Below are positions 1-9,354 of a stretch of 64,000 bases of DNA, piece by piece. The stretch comes from Streptomyces minutiscleroticus. Its GTDB lineage: Bacteria > Actinomycetota > Actinomycetes > Streptomycetales > Streptomycetaceae. The notes beneath the pieces were generated by a model. The model saw nothing but the letters and a program-made list of their open reading frames with translations, ran no database searches and was not told the DNA's origin. Position 1 is the first letter of the stretch. Each line of letters opens with the position of its first letter. A program made the position numbers and the translations under genes. The stretch spans positions 115,103-179,102 of the forward strand of contig NZ_BMVU01000008.1 of the NCBI RefSeq assembly GCF_014650875.1, given 5' to 3'.

Positions 1-84
1 CACCGGCCACCCCCTGACCCCATCCCACCCCCGACTCGTCCCCCTCACCGAAACCTCACCGAAGCTCATCGAAGAAGGAGCAGA

Positions 85-1683
85 GTGATACCCGAACCCG
101 ACATCCTCGTCGTCGGCGGCGGCCTCGGCGGCGTCGCCGCGGCGCTCGCCGCCTGCCGAGCCGGCCGCAGCGTCGTGCTGACGGAGGAGACGGACTGGAT
201 CGGCGGCCAGCTCACCAGTCAGGCCGTACCCCCCGACGAGCACCCCTGGGTGGAGCAGTTCGGCACCACCGCCACCTACCGGCAGTTGCGCGAGGGCATA
301 CGGAGCTACTACCGGCAGTGGTACCCGCTGCGCGCCGAGGCTCGGGCGCTGACCGACCTCAACCCGGGAGCCGGCCGGGTGAGCAAGCTCTGCCACGAGC
401 CGAGGGTCGCCCTCGCCGTCCTGGAGGGCATGCTCGCCCCGCACCGGGCGGCCGGACGCCTCACCGTCCTCACCGAGCACCGTCCGGTGGCCGCCGAGTC
501 CGACAACGATGTCGTACGTTCCGTCACCCTCCAGGACCTGCGCGACGGCACGCGCCGCACCCTGGCCGCCCGCTACGTCCTGGACGCCACCGAGACCGGC
601 GAGCTGCTCCACCTCGCCGGCGTCGAGCACGCCACCGGGGCCGAGTCCCGGGCCGAGTTCGACGAACCGCACGCGCCCGAGCAGGCCCGGCCGGACAATC
701 AGCAGGGCATCACCGTGTGCTTCGCCGTCTCCCATCACGAGGGCGAGGACCACACCATCGACCGGCCCGCCGACTACGACTTCTGGCGGTCCTACCGGCC
801 CGACTTCTGGCCCGGCCCCCTGCTCGGCTTCCAGGCCCCCGACCCGCGCACCCTGGAGCCGGTCCCGCGGACCTTCGTGCCCAACCCCGACCTGGACCCG
901 CTCGCCGTCAACGCCGACCAGAGCGCCGACGCGGGCGACAAGGAACTGTGGGGCTTCCGCCGCATCCTGGCCCGCAAGCTGCACACGGACGGTGCCTTCG
1001 ACTCCGACATCACCCTCGCCAACTGGCCGCTGAACGACTACTGGCTCGCGCCGTACATCGGGCGGGAGGCCGAAGCGCTGGCCGGAGCGCGGCAGTTGTC
1101 CCTGTCGGTGCTGTACTGGCTGCAGACCGAGGCGCCGCGCGCGGACGGCGGCACCGGCTTCCCCGGACTGCGCCCCCGCCCGGACGTGACCGGTACCGCC
1201 GACGGTCTCGCGAAGGCGGCCTACGTCCGCGAGTCCCGCCGGATCAAGGCGGTCACCACCGTCACCGAGCACGACGTGGCCATCGACCTGGTCGGCCCCT
1301 ACGGCGGCACCCGGTACCGCGACTCGGTGGGGGTCGGCAACTACCGCATCGACCTGCACCCGTCCACGGGCGGAGACAACTACATCGACATCGGCTCGGT
1401 GCCCTTCGAGATCCCGCTCGGCGCCCTCGTGCCGCGCCGGGTGCGCAACCTGCTGCCCGCCGGCAAGGACATCGGCACCACGCACATCACCAACGGCTGC
1501 TACCGCCTGCACCCGGTGGAGTGGAACGTCGGCGAGGTCGCCGGCGCCCTCGCCGCCCACTGCCTCGCCGAGGACGTCGAGCCGCAGCAGGTGCAGGCCG
1601 AGGACAAGCGGTACGAGGAGTTCGCCAGGGTGCTCGACCGCGCCGGCGTACAGCGGCACTGGCCCGACGTCAGGGGCTACTGA
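85..1683 (+). CDS. FAD-dependent oxidoreductase (FAD_oxidored family)
   Basis: A 532-residue flavoprotein. The N-terminus carries a dinucleotide-binding motif (VVGGGLGGVAAALAA, about residues 9-23), then the E-x-DWIGGQLTSQ stretch seen in FAD_oxidored proteins annotated as xanthan-lyase-like or glucose-inhibited-division-like oxidoreductases. The C-terminus has the second FAD-contact region (LLPAGKDIGTTH...GCYRLHPVEWNVGEVAGALA). The start is a GTG with GAAGGAG about 4 bases upstream. It is the first gene of a plus-strand run with a hydantoinase-like gene 99 bp downstream. The substrate is unknown; the context suggests oxidation of a small carbon or nitrogen compound. Family call is firm, role is inference. 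Confidence 0.85.
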   Translation: MIPEPDILVVGGGLGGVAAALAACRAGRSVVLTEETDWIGGQLTSQAVPPDEHPWVEQFGTTATYRQLREGIRSYYRQWYPLRAEARALTDLNPGAGRVSKLCHEPRVALAVLEGMLAPHRAAGRLTVLTEHRPVAAESDNDVVRSVTLQDLRDGTRRTLAARYVLDATETGELLHLAGVEHATGAESRAEFDEPHAPEQARPDNQQGITVCFAVSHHEGEDHTIDRPADYDFWRSYRPDFWPGPLLGFQAPDPRTLEPVPRTFVPNPDLDPLAVNADQSADAGDKELWGFRRILARKLHTDGAFDSDITLANWPLNDYWLAPYIGREAEALAGARQLSLSVLYWLQTEAPRADGGTGFPGLRPRPDVTGTADGLAKAAYVRESRRIKAVTTVTEHDVAIDLVGPYGGTRYRDSVGVGNYRIDLHPSTGGDNYIDIGSVPFEIPLGALVPRRVRNLLPAGKDIGTTHITNGCYRLHPVEWNVGEVAGALAAHCLAEDVEPQQVQAEDKRYEEFARVLDRAGVQRHWPDVRGY

Positions 1684-1782
1684 ACGACCCCCGCGAGGCG
1701 GGAGTCCGGGCGGGGCAGCTCCACCTGCCCCGCCCGGCGGCCGCCCGCGTGGGACCGACCCAGCACAAGGAGGTGCCCGGAC

Positions 1783-3912
1783 ATGACCACCCACCGCATC
1801 CGCGTCGGCATCGACGTGGGCGGAACCTTCACCGACGCCGTGGCGGTCGACGCCACGACGCTCCGTCTCGTGGGACAGGTGAAAGTCCCCACGAGCCACC
1901 ATCACCAGGACGGTGTCGCGCACGGCATCGTCGAGGCGCTCGACCGGCTGCTGCAGCAGACCGGACACCGGCCCGCCGACGTCGCCTTCCTGGCGCACGG
2001 CACGACCCAGGCTACCAACGCCCTGCTGGAGGGCGACGTCGCCACCGTCGGCCTGCTCGGCATCGGCACCGGCGCCGGCGCCGTGCTCACACGCCGACTG
2101 GCCTCGCTCGCCAAGCTCGAACTCACCCCGGGCAAGCGGCTTCCGCTGCACTACGCGCACGTACCCGACCCCGAGGACACCGGCGCGGTACGGGCCGCCG
2201 TCGAGAGGCTTCTCGCCGCCGGCGCCGAGGCCCTCGTCACCAGCGAGCCGTTCGGGGTCGACCGGCCCGAGGGCGAGGACGCGGTCGCCGAGGCCGCCCG
2301 CGCCACCGGCCGGCCGACGACGGCCGCCCACGAGATCACCTCCCTGTACGGGCTGCGCAAACGCACCCGCACCGCCGTCGTCAACGCCGCGATCCTGCCC
2401 CGCATGCTGGCCACCGCCGACCTCGTCGACGCCGCCATCACCAAGGCGGGCGTGACCGCGCCGCTGATGGTGATGCGCTGCGACGGGGGCGTGATGGCCC
2501 TGGACGAGATGCGCCGCAGACCCCTGCTCACCGTCCTGTCCGGACCGGCGGCCGGCGTCGCCGGAGCACTGATGCAGGAACGCGTCAGCGAGGGCGTGTT
2601 CCTGGAGACCGGCGGCACGTCCACCGACATCAGCGTCGTCAAGCGCGGCAAGGTCGCCGTCCGCCACGCCACGATCCTCGGCCGCACCTCCTACCTCAAC
2701 GCCCTCGACGTGCGCACCGTCGGCGTCGGCGGCGGCTCCATGGTCCGCGTCGCGGACGGCCGGGTCACCGGTACCGGGCCGCGCAGCGCGCACATCGCGG
2801 GCCTGCCCTACGCCTGCTTCGCCGACCCGGCCGACCTGCGCGACGCGAAGCTGACCACCCTCAGCCCGCTGCCGGGCGACCCCGCGGACTACGCGGTGCT
2901 CGACGCGGCCGGCGGCCGGTTCGCGCTCACCATGACCTGCGCCGCCAACGCCCTCGGCCGCGTCCCGGAGGGCGACTTCGCCCACGCCGACCCGGCGACC
3001 GCCCGCACCGCCCTGGCCCCGCTCGCCGCCGCCCTCGGCACCGACGTGGCCACCGCCGCCGCCCGCCTCCTGGACGCCGGAACCGATCAGGTGAAGACCG
3101 TGGTGGACGCCCTCGTACGGGAGTACCGCCTCGACACCGACCATGCCGTCCTGGTCGGCGGGGGCGGCGGCGCGGCCTCCGTCACCCCGCATCTCGCCGC
3201 CCGCACCGGCATGAGCGGCCGGATCGCCCGCCACAACGAGGTCATCAGCCCCATCGGCGTCGCCCTCGCGCTCGTCCGCGAGCAGGTCGAGCGCATCGTG
3301 CCCGGCGCGACCCAGGAGCAGATCCTCGCAGTGCGCGCCGAAGCCGAACGCGCCGTGGTCCAGCAGGGCGCCGCCGCCGACGGCGTCGAGGTCGAGGTCA
3401 CCGTCGACCCGCAGACCAACGCGGTACGCGCCGTCGCCACCGGCGCCACCGAACTGCGCACCCAGGACCGCGCCCACCGCGCCGACGACGCCGAACGCCT
3501 GCGTCTGGCCGCCGCCAGCCTCAAGACAGACCCGTCCCGCGTCCACGTCCTCGCCGGCACCCCCGCCCACACCGTCTACGGCACCGAGGTCCGCCGCCGC
3601 TTCCGGCCCGCACGGCACCCCGTACGCGTGGTGGACGCCGACGGCGTCGTACGCCACCACGCCCCCGACGCCCGGGTCGAGGCCACCACCGTCGCCGCCG
3701 CACCCGACAAACTGGCCGAACTGGTCGCCGAGACCACCTCCTACGGCGACGGCGGCGTCCGCGCTCCCGCCGTACGCCTGCTGCTCGGCTCCCGCATCGC
3801 CGACCTCTCCGGCGTCCTGGACCCCCGACCGCTGCTCGCCCTCGCCCGCAGCGAACTGCGCGCCCGCGCCGCCGACGAACCGGTCGTCGCCGTACTGGAG
3901 GTGCGGGAATGA
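1783..3912 (+). CDS. Hydantoinase/oxoprolinase family protein (HyuA-like subunit)
   Basis: A 709-residue protein starting with the hydantoinase A N-terminal signature (IGIDVGGTFTDAV-like, residues 8-20), followed by the HGTTQATNALLEG motif near residue 73 and the ASKHA-fold phosphate-binding segment around residues 250-280 (LSGPAAGVAGAL, ETGGTSTDISVV). Family members use ATP to open 5-membered cyclic amides (hydantoins, oxoprolines) or carboxylate ketones such as acetone. No HyuB partner is visible, which is unusual for a classical hydantoinase. A strong AAGGAGGTG ribosome binding site precedes the ATG. The next gene starts inside its stop codon (ATGA), indicating translational coupling. Confidence 0.88.
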   Translation: MTTHRIRVGIDVGGTFTDAVAVDATTLRLVGQVKVPTSHHHQDGVAHGIVEALDRLLQQTGHRPADVAFLAHGTTQATNALLEGDVATVGLLGIGTGAGAVLTRRLASLAKLELTPGKRLPLHYAHVPDPEDTGAVRAAVERLLAAGAEALVTSEPFGVDRPEGEDAVAEAARATGRPTTAAHEITSLYGLRKRTRTAVVNAAILPRMLATADLVDAAITKAGVTAPLMVMRCDGGVMALDEMRRRPLLTVLSGPAAGVAGALMQERVSEGVFLETGGTSTDISVVKRGKVAVRHATILGRTSYLNALDVRTVGVGGGSMVRVADGRVTGTGPRSAHIAGLPYACFADPADLRDAKLTTLSPLPGDPADYAVLDAAGGRFALTMTCAANALGRVPEGDFAHADPATARTALAPLAAALGTDVATAAARLLDAGTDQVKTVVDALVREYRLDTDHAVLVGGGGGAASVTPHLAARTGMSGRIARHNEVISPIGVALALVREQVERIVPGATQEQILAVRAEAERAVVQQGAAADGVEVEVTVDPQTNAVRAVATGATELRTQDRAHRADDAERLRLAAASLKTDPSRVHVLAGTPAHTVYGTEVRRRFRPARHPVRVVDADGVVRHHAPDARVEATTVAAAPDKLAELVAETTSYGDGGVRAPAVRLLLGSRIADLSGVLDPRPLLALARSELRARAADEPVVAVLEVRE

Positions 3913-4532
3913 CCGCCGCGCACACCAACGCGCCGGCGGACCCGGCCGCCGTCGACGACATCGAGTGGGCGGTGCGACTGCTGGCCGCCACCCCCACCCA
4001 TGAGCACCGCGACCCGGAGCTGCTGCGCCGCTGGGCCCGCGCCGCGGACGCCTTCGGCGCCGCGCTGCCGCCCGTGGAGTGCACCGCGAGGATCGTGGAG
4101 CGCGACGGCGGTCTGGAGCGGGGACTGCTGGCCCGCTACACCTCGCGGCCGCCCACGGTCGAGCTGTACGCCGACACCGTCGCCCTGGCCGAAGAGGTCG
4201 TCGACGCCCGCGGCTGGCGCGCCTGGTTCCCGCCGGGCTCGGTACGGGCCGCCGCCCTCGCCCACGAGGCCGTGCACGCCCACCTCCACCACGGTCGCGC
4301 ACGCGCCGCGCTGAAGCACGCGCTCGGGCACAGCGCCCTGCGCCTGGGCCGGCTGCGCGTACCCGGCCATGTCGCCGGTGCCGAAGAGGTCGCCGCGCAC
4401 GCCTACGCCCGTACCGTCTGCGGACTGGGCCGCAGCCCCCTACTGCTGACCGCCGCCCTGGCCGCCGAGGCCGACGCCCGGTCCCACAGGCCGGCACCAT
4501 CCCCCGCACGCGACGCAAGAAGAGAGAACTGA
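3909..4532 (+). CDS. Unrecognised 207-residue protein with an HExxH motif
   Basis: Starts with an ATG that overlaps the stop of the hydantoinase-like gene (ATGA), so it is co-translated with it. I do not recognise the family from the N-terminal half. The centre has LAHEAVHAHLHHG (HExxH, about residues 118-122), followed about 30 residues later by GAEEVAAHAYA, where a glutamate could be a third zinc ligand as in ImmA/IrrE-like or other gluzincin-type metallopeptidases. No signal peptide or membrane segment is seen. It could be a metallopeptidase or a metal-binding accessory protein for the upstream enzyme. The motif is visible; the function is inference. Confidence 0.7.
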   Translation: MTAAHTNAPADPAAVDDIEWAVRLLAATPTHEHRDPELLRRWARAADAFGAALPPVECTARIVERDGGLERGLLARYTSRPPTVELYADTVALAEEVVDARGWRAWFPPGSVRAAALAHEAVHAHLHHGRARAALKHALGHSALRLGRLRVPGHVAGAEEVAAHAYARTVCGLGRSPLLLTAALAAEADARSHRPAPSPARDARREN

Positions 4533-4535
4533 CCC

Positions 4536-5816
4536 ATGGGTGTCGTCATCCTCCTCGTCATGGCGGCCGGCGTCGCCGCGATGCTCACCCGGAAACTGCC
4601 CACCGCCTTCGCCCTCGTCCTGCTCGCCCTGGCCATCGCCCTCGTCTCCGGGGCACCACTGACCGGCGAGAACAGCGTCCTGGACACCGTGCTCCAGGAG
4701 GGCGCAGGAGCCCTCGCCGCCACCATGGTCGCCATCGTCCTGGGTTCCTGGCTGGGCAGGCTGCTCGACGAGACCGGCATCGCCGGCACCCTCGTCCGCA
4801 AGATCGTGGAGTTCGGCGGCGACCGGCCCACCGTCGTCGCCCTGGGCGTCCTCGCCGTCTCCGCGCTCGTCGGCACGGTCACCGGCTCGGCGCCCGCCGC
4901 GATGCTGGCCGGCATCATCGGCATCCCCGCCATGGTCGCCGTGGGCGTGCCGAAGGTGACGGCCGCGGGCACCGTACTGATGGGCATCGCGGTCGGCGTC
5001 CCCTTCGAACTGCCCGTCTGGCAGTTCTTCTCCACCGCCCTCGACCTGCCCGTCGGCACCGTCCGCGGCTTCATGGTCAAGCTGTTCCCGTTCGCGCTGG
5101 TCGCCGCCGTCGCCTACGTCGTCATCGAGAACCGGCGGCGCGGCACCGAGCACGCCTGGTCCCTGAAGCCGGTCACCGCCCGCCCGGCCTCGCGCCGCGA
5201 ACGCCTCGGCGACACACCCTGGTACGCCCTGCTCGCCCCGGTCGTCCCCCTCGTCCTGGCCCTCGGCCTGGAGGTGGCGATCATCCCCTCCCTCCTGGCC
5301 GGCGTCCTCTACGCCCTGGTCACCACCACCCGGCCCGGCGAGATGAATAAGCGGCTGCTGCGCACCCTGTACGGCGGCTTCGAGGTGGCGGCCCCGCCGC
5401 TGGCCCTGTTCATCGCGATCGGCATCCTGCTGGCGGCCGTCAAACTCCCCGGGGCCGTCGAGGCACTCGAGCCGCTGATGAAGGCCGTCAGCCCGCACCA
5501 CCCGGTGCTGTTCGTCGCCGTGTTCACCCTGCTGGTGCCGCTGTGCCTGTACCGCGGCCCGCTCAACGTCTTCGGACTGGGCGCGGGCATCGCGGGCGTC
5601 CTCATCGCCACCGGTATCTACCCGGCCGTCGCCGTCCTCGGCATGGCCACCTCGTACAACCAGGTCTTCGGTGTCGCCGACCCCACCAGCACCCAGACCG
5701 TGTGGAGCGCCCAGTACGCGGGCGTCGGTCCGCAGCAGGTCATGGTCCGCACCCTGCCCTATGTGTGGGCCGTCGCCTGCGGCGGCCTGTGCGTCACCGC
5801 AGCCCTGTACCTCTGA
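4536..5816 (+). CDS. Multi-pass permease of the ion-transporter type (GntP/CitMHS-like)
   Basis: A 426-residue, strongly hydrophobic protein with about 10-12 predicted membrane segments and the duplicated helical-hairpin look of the ion transporter superfamily. It has Gly/Ala-rich re-entrant-like regions (GTVTGSAPAAMLAGIIGIPAM near residue 112) and a C-terminal YNQVFGVADPTSTQT segment. Gluconate, citrate and C4-dicarboxylate permeases look alike at this level. It begins 3 bp after the HExxH gene and is part of the same operon, so it probably imports the compound processed by the FAD enzyme and the hydantoinase-like protein. Confidence 0.7.
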   Translation: MGVVILLVMAAGVAAMLTRKLPTAFALVLLALAIALVSGAPLTGENSVLDTVLQEGAGALAATMVAIVLGSWLGRLLDETGIAGTLVRKIVEFGGDRPTVVALGVLAVSALVGTVTGSAPAAMLAGIIGIPAMVAVGVPKVTAAGTVLMGIAVGVPFELPVWQFFSTALDLPVGTVRGFMVKLFPFALVAAVAYVVIENRRRGTEHAWSLKPVTARPASRRERLGDTPWYALLAPVVPLVLALGLEVAIIPSLLAGVLYALVTTTRPGEMNKRLLRTLYGGFEVAAPPLALFIAIGILLAAVKLPGAVEALEPLMKAVSPHHPVLFVAVFTLLVPLCLYRGPLNVFGLGAGIAGVLIATGIYPAVAVLGMATSYNQVFGVADPTSTQTVWSAQYAGVGPQQVMVRTLPYVWAVACGGLCVTAALYL

Positions 5817-5840
5817 CATCCCCTTTCCACAGGAGCCGAC

Positions 5841-6839
5841 ATGTACGAGCCGCACGTCGACCGCCGCCTCTTCCTCAAGGGCACCGCCGCCACCGGCGCC
5901 GCCCTCGCCCTGGGCGTCACCACCGCGCCCACCGCGTCAGCCGCTCCCGGCGGCTTCCCCGACTACACCTACGTCCGCACCCTGCTCACCCCGTCCCGGC
6001 TCGCCTACAACCCCACCGGCGAGATCATCTTCCCCACCGTCCGGGGCGTCTACGACAAGCTGTCCTCCCCGCTCGGCCGCTACTACCTCTACTACGCCCC
6101 GCACGACGCCCCCGGAGGTGTCTGCCTGGCCTACGGCGACTCCCTGGAGGGCCCGTTCACCGAGTACGCGGGCAACCCGATCGTGAAGAACACATGGTCA
6201 CCGCACTACTCCGTCAGCCACGTCTCCTCCCCGCACGTGATGTGGAACGCCGGCGCCAAGGAGCTGTGGCTGTACTTCCACGGCGAGAACACCACCACCA
6301 GGCTCGCCCGCTCCAAGGACGGGATCTCCTTCACCTACGACAAGGTGGTACTGACCACCTCCATGCTGCCCGCCGGCACGACGGAGACCTCCTACGCGCG
6401 GGTCTTCCCGCACGAACTGCCCTCCCGCGGCGCCCACTACGTCATGGTCTTCATGATGAACGGCACCGCCAACCACCGCGACATCGGCTGGGGCTGGTCG
6501 GCGGACGGCCGCACCTGGACCTTCGCCCAGGAGCCGCTGGTGCGGCACGGTGACGTCGGTGCGGTCAACGTGGGCGGCCCGCACCTGCTGTACCGCAACA
6601 ACAGCACCTACGTCGTCTACAACAAGGACAAGGAGAGCGGCGGCGACATCTTGATCACCGAGGTCGGCAACGACTTCTCCCGGCGCAACCACCTCGGCGT
6701 CCTGTACAACTCCCGCAGCGCCGCGCCGGAGAACGGCCGCGCCGCCTCGCCCTCCTTCGGCACCGACGGCGGCGTCCCCTACATGATCTACGAGGCGGGC
6801 GAACGGCTGTCCGGGGCGATCGCGGTGGCCCGCGGCTGA
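5841..6839 (+). CDS. Tat-exported beta-propeller protein (glycosyl hydrolase 43/62-like fold)
   Basis: A 332-residue protein with a twin-arginine signal (DRRLFLKGTAATGAALALG, residues 8-26) ending in ASA-AP. The mature part holds repeated blades with WSxDGxTW-like and GPHLLYRNN motifs typical of 5-bladed propeller glycosidases (GH43, GH32, GH117-like). RYYLYYAPHD and ELWLYFHGEN match the Y-Y-x-A and blade-core patterns. It is probably extracellular and releases or binds a sugar. It starts 24 bp after the permease with AGGAG about 4 bases upstream, so it closes the operon. The catalytic residues cannot be assigned with certainty. Confidence 0.75.
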   Translation: MYEPHVDRRLFLKGTAATGAALALGVTTAPTASAAPGGFPDYTYVRTLLTPSRLAYNPTGEIIFPTVRGVYDKLSSPLGRYYLYYAPHDAPGGVCLAYGDSLEGPFTEYAGNPIVKNTWSPHYSVSHVSSPHVMWNAGAKELWLYFHGENTTTRLARSKDGISFTYDKVVLTTSMLPAGTTETSYARVFPHELPSRGAHYVMVFMMNGTANHRDIGWGWSADGRTWTFAQEPLVRHGDVGAVNVGGPHLLYRNNSTYVVYNKDKESGGDILITEVGNDFSRRNHLGVLYNSRSAAPENGRAASPSFGTDGGVPYMIYEAGERLSGAIAVARG

Positions 6840-6843
6840 GTGA

Positions 6844-6877
6844 GCGCCGGCCCACCGCCCGGACGGCGGGCCGGCGC
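6844..6877 (+). terminator. Hairpin terminator of the hydantoinase operon
   Basis: A perfect 10-bp GC stem (GCGCCGGCCC pairing with GGGCCGGCGC) lies 4 bp after the last stop codon, with a second short inner stem. There is no T tract, as is usual for Streptomyces terminators. Confidence 0.65.
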
Positions 6878-7243
6878 ACCCCGGCATCCGATGACGGCGG
6901 GGGGCTCGATCAAACGGGTCCGGCTCATCCCCGGTGGCGACCGAGCGCGATGAGCGACACGGCTGATCACGCCGCTCGCGAACCCTTCTGTGAGCATGAT
7001 GTGCTCAAGGTTGTCTGCGCTGGTCATCGAGTCGGTCAAGGCAGAGCGCAGCGGCATCGTGGTGCGGGCCCGTACGCCTGACCGCCCGGCGGACCGGGAT
7101 CGGCTGCCTGATCGGGCCGAGGCCGGCACCGACCCCCGCGCCCTCGTCCCCCTCGCCCTCACGTGATCACAACGGACGAGGCCGGACCATGCCGAAGCCC
7201 TGGGGCGGACACTCCGATTCCGGCCCTGTCAGAGGCCGGGCGT
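6878..7243. other. 366-bp gap without a convincing gene
   Basis: Lies between the operon terminator and the stop of the GNAT gene. Open frames here lack a ribosome binding site and family resemblance. Nothing further seen. Confidence 0.5.
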
Positions 7244-7951
7244 CTACGGGCGGCGGGTGAAAGAGTGCAAGCGGTCGACCTCGGTGAAGCCGGCCCGGTC
7301 GTACATGCCGTTGGCGGCGGTGCGATCGCGCTCGGGGTCATCAGCCGGGGCGTCGTCGACGTAGAGGATCGCGTCGCGGGCGCCGAGCCCGGTGAGCAGG
7401 TCCAGGGCGGAGCCCAGGAGCGCTGTGCCAAGGCCCCGCCCGCGGGCGGCGGGGACCACGCTGATCCACCACAGCACGCCGGTTCCTGCGACGGGGCGGC
7501 CGATGGTGGCCTCAGCGACCGGTTCCTCCTCTTCACGGAGTTCCAGGCGCTTGCCCGGCGGATCCACGCACTTGTCGACGGTGAGGTGGGCGGAGTGCGG
7601 CAGCTCCGCGACGGGCAGGGGGACCCGCATGCAGCGCCACAGGTCGCGGCCGGTGAAACCCGCTCCTTCGAGTGCCCGGCGGGTCACCGGGCGGTGACGG
7701 ACCGGACAACAGGCCGTCGCCACCCTCAAGTCCCGGCGGATCCTCCGCAGACTGCGGTGCTCGACCACCCGCATCACGAGCTTCGGCCAAGCCGTTCTCC
7801 GCTTGTATCCGGCCAGCTCGGAGTGAGGTGGTGAAGAGCTCACCGATCCCTGCCCAGAGCCATCGACAAACGCTGTCCGCCCACATGAGCGAAGCCACGG
7901 CCGTTCGGCGGCTTCATCAGGCGGCAGCGCCTGGTGGAGGACGACGACCAC
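7244..7951 (-). CDS. GNAT family N-acetyltransferase, N-terminus doubtful
   Basis: The last 110 residues are a clear GNAT acetyl-CoA-binding domain (ISVVPAARGRGLGTALL, the R/Q-x-x-G-x-G/A loop, followed by AANGMYDRAGFTEVDR). Before it, RALEGAGFTGRDLWRCM looks like the end of a first GNAT domain, so the ancestral gene probably coded for a tandem GNAT protein and the first domain is mostly lost or shifted out of frame. The start is uncertain: the longest frame opens at 7951, and an internal ATG lies at 7774. No partner gene is obvious. The substrate is unknown. Confidence 0.6.
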   Translation of the reverse strand: MVVVLHQALPPDEAAERPWLRSCGRTAFVDGSGQGSVSSSPPHSELAGYKRRTAWPKLVMRVVEHRSLRRIRRDLRVATACCPVRHRPVTRRALEGAGFTGRDLWRCMRVPLPVAELPHSAHLTVDKCVDPPGKRLELREEEEPVAEATIGRPVAGTGVLWWISVVPAARGRGLGTALLGSALDLLTGLGARDAILYVDDAPADDPERDRTAANGMYDRAGFTEVDRLHSFTRRP

Positions 7952-8005
7952 TGGCTCGACGCGGACGGACTCACGGCGCTCTCGACGTCAGCGCGTGATG
8001 AGAAG

Positions 8006-8025
8006 GCCCCCGGTACAACGGGGGC
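8006..8025 (-). terminator. Short hairpin after the SMI1/KNR4 gene
   Basis: GCCCCCG pairs with CGGGGGC over a 6-nt loop, 10 bp past the SMI1/KNR4 stop codon. Confidence 0.4.
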
Positions 8026-8034
8026 ACTTCGGTT

Positions 8035-8604
8035 TCAGGACCAGACGAGTCGTCCTTCGACGACCGAGCAGGTCGGATGGCTTCCATCGGCGATTTTCGT
8101 CAGCATGTCCGCCACGGAGTCGAAATAGTGAGTCAGTGACGCGTACTCGCCCGTGGTCGTGATCTCACCCACGAACCACCTGCCGACACGGCCGTCCCGC
8201 ACGTCGATGAACTTCCCTGTCCAGCCGTCCTGGTCCGACAGGAACGGGATCCACTCATTGCGCCAGAACGGATCGTCCGGTCGATCCGGAGGGTTGACCC
8301 CACCAGGCGTGGAGTGGTTCGCGTAGAGCTTCTCCATCGCCCGGATGCCCAGGAAGAAACTTCCCTCATCCGGAAAGCCTGCGAAACCGCAACACGCCAC
8401 ATCGTCGTCCACGTCTTCCTCGGGAAGATCCAGGTTGTTCTGCAACAGCCATACCCGCAGTTCCCGGGGGAGCGGGATGCCCATCCGCTCCTCGGCGGCC
8501 GCAAGCATCCGTTCCGTGGCCGACCCGGGCAGATCCGCATGATCGGCCGGGGCGTGCTCCCGAAGAAGACCCATCACGCGGGACCAGCTCTCCACCACAC
8601 TCAT
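8035..8604 (-). CDS. SMI1/KNR4 family protein
   Basis: A 189-residue soluble protein with the SMI1/KNR4 (SUKH) pattern: an N-terminal AEERMGIPLPRELRVWLLQNN segment (about residues 36-56), a central FFLGIRAMEKLY, then IPFLSDQDGW, and a terminal SLTHYFDSVADML. SUKH proteins include immunity proteins against contact-dependent or polymorphic toxins, but many are stand-alone. No toxin gene is next to it. The ATG at 8604 was chosen because GGTGGGGG sits just before it and the conserved domain starts soon after; the longer frame upstream has unrelated Arg-rich sequence. Confidence 0.8.
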   Translation of the reverse strand: MSVVESWSRVMGLLREHAPADHADLPGSATERMLAAAEERMGIPLPRELRVWLLQNNLDLPEEDVDDDVACCGFAGFPDEGSFFLGIRAMEKLYANHSTPGGVNPPDRPDDPFWRNEWIPFLSDQDGWTGKFIDVRDGRVGRWFVGEITTTGEYASLTHYFDSVADMLTKIADGSHPTCSVVEGRLVWS

Positions 8605-9354
8605 CCCCCACCGCTCTCTGCGTGGACGCCCTGTACGGCTGCGTCGCCACACGTTCCTGTTCGAAGCATCGACGCCGGGCGCCGCAAGCCCGAAGCAGCG
8701 CGCAGGAAGGCCACCTCGCGGAGCGCCGACCGGAAAACCTCGCAGGAATGGTACTGGGGGTACGCCGACTGCCCCTGCTCGGCGCCTCCTGGCCCCAAGT
8801 GCAGGACCACCCGCTCGGCGAGGTCACCGCCCGGCAGCGCCTCATGGACGCGGCCGGTGTGACCCTGCGGGCCCAGCGGCGAAACCCCGGAATCACGCGG
8901 GATCCTTCCCGCGGTCGAGGGCGGTAGAGCCGGTCAGGGTACGCCAACGGAGACCGCCCTCGATCGTGCGACACCGCCGCGGACAGTGACACACGGCCGA
9001 GCGCAGGCTCGGCCAAGGCGATGTCGCGTTCGTGGCCGATCCCGGCGGTGTGGCTACGGATGACGGAGAGCCGACTGGGACCCGCCGTGCCGTGAGGTTC
9101 GATCACAGCTGCCTCGGCAACGGTCGGTGGCAGGTCTTGCTCGCGCTTCTTGTGGAGGCGTGGCTTTTTGACCGTAGGGGCACCGTGAGCGCCTGGTCCA
9201 CGGTCACCGCGTCGGCCGTCACGTCGCAGGCCGCGCACCTCGGCTGCGCCACCGCAAGACTCAACGACCGCTCCACCCCGGGCTCCCCTCGTCACGGCCC
9301 CCTCAAGACAGATCTGCTCCGTAGACCGACCTGCGGGGATCTCGACACCGAGCA
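8605..9354. other. 750-bp stretch of unclear, probably degraded DNA
   Basis: Several overlapping frames are open on both strands but none has a convincing start, ribosome binding site or family signature. It may be decayed transposon or gene remnants. I see no structured repeat in it. Confidence 0.4.

Noticed and set aside
318..4532. A 1404-codon open frame over the first three operon genes
   Set aside because: It is a shadow frame, Arg/Pro/Gly rich. Only its last 207 codons (from 3909) are a real gene with an overlapping start.
4440..5855. A 471-codon minus-strand frame opposite the permease
   Set aside because: Gly/Asp/Gln-rich composition typical of the antisense of a GC-rich gene, with no domain.
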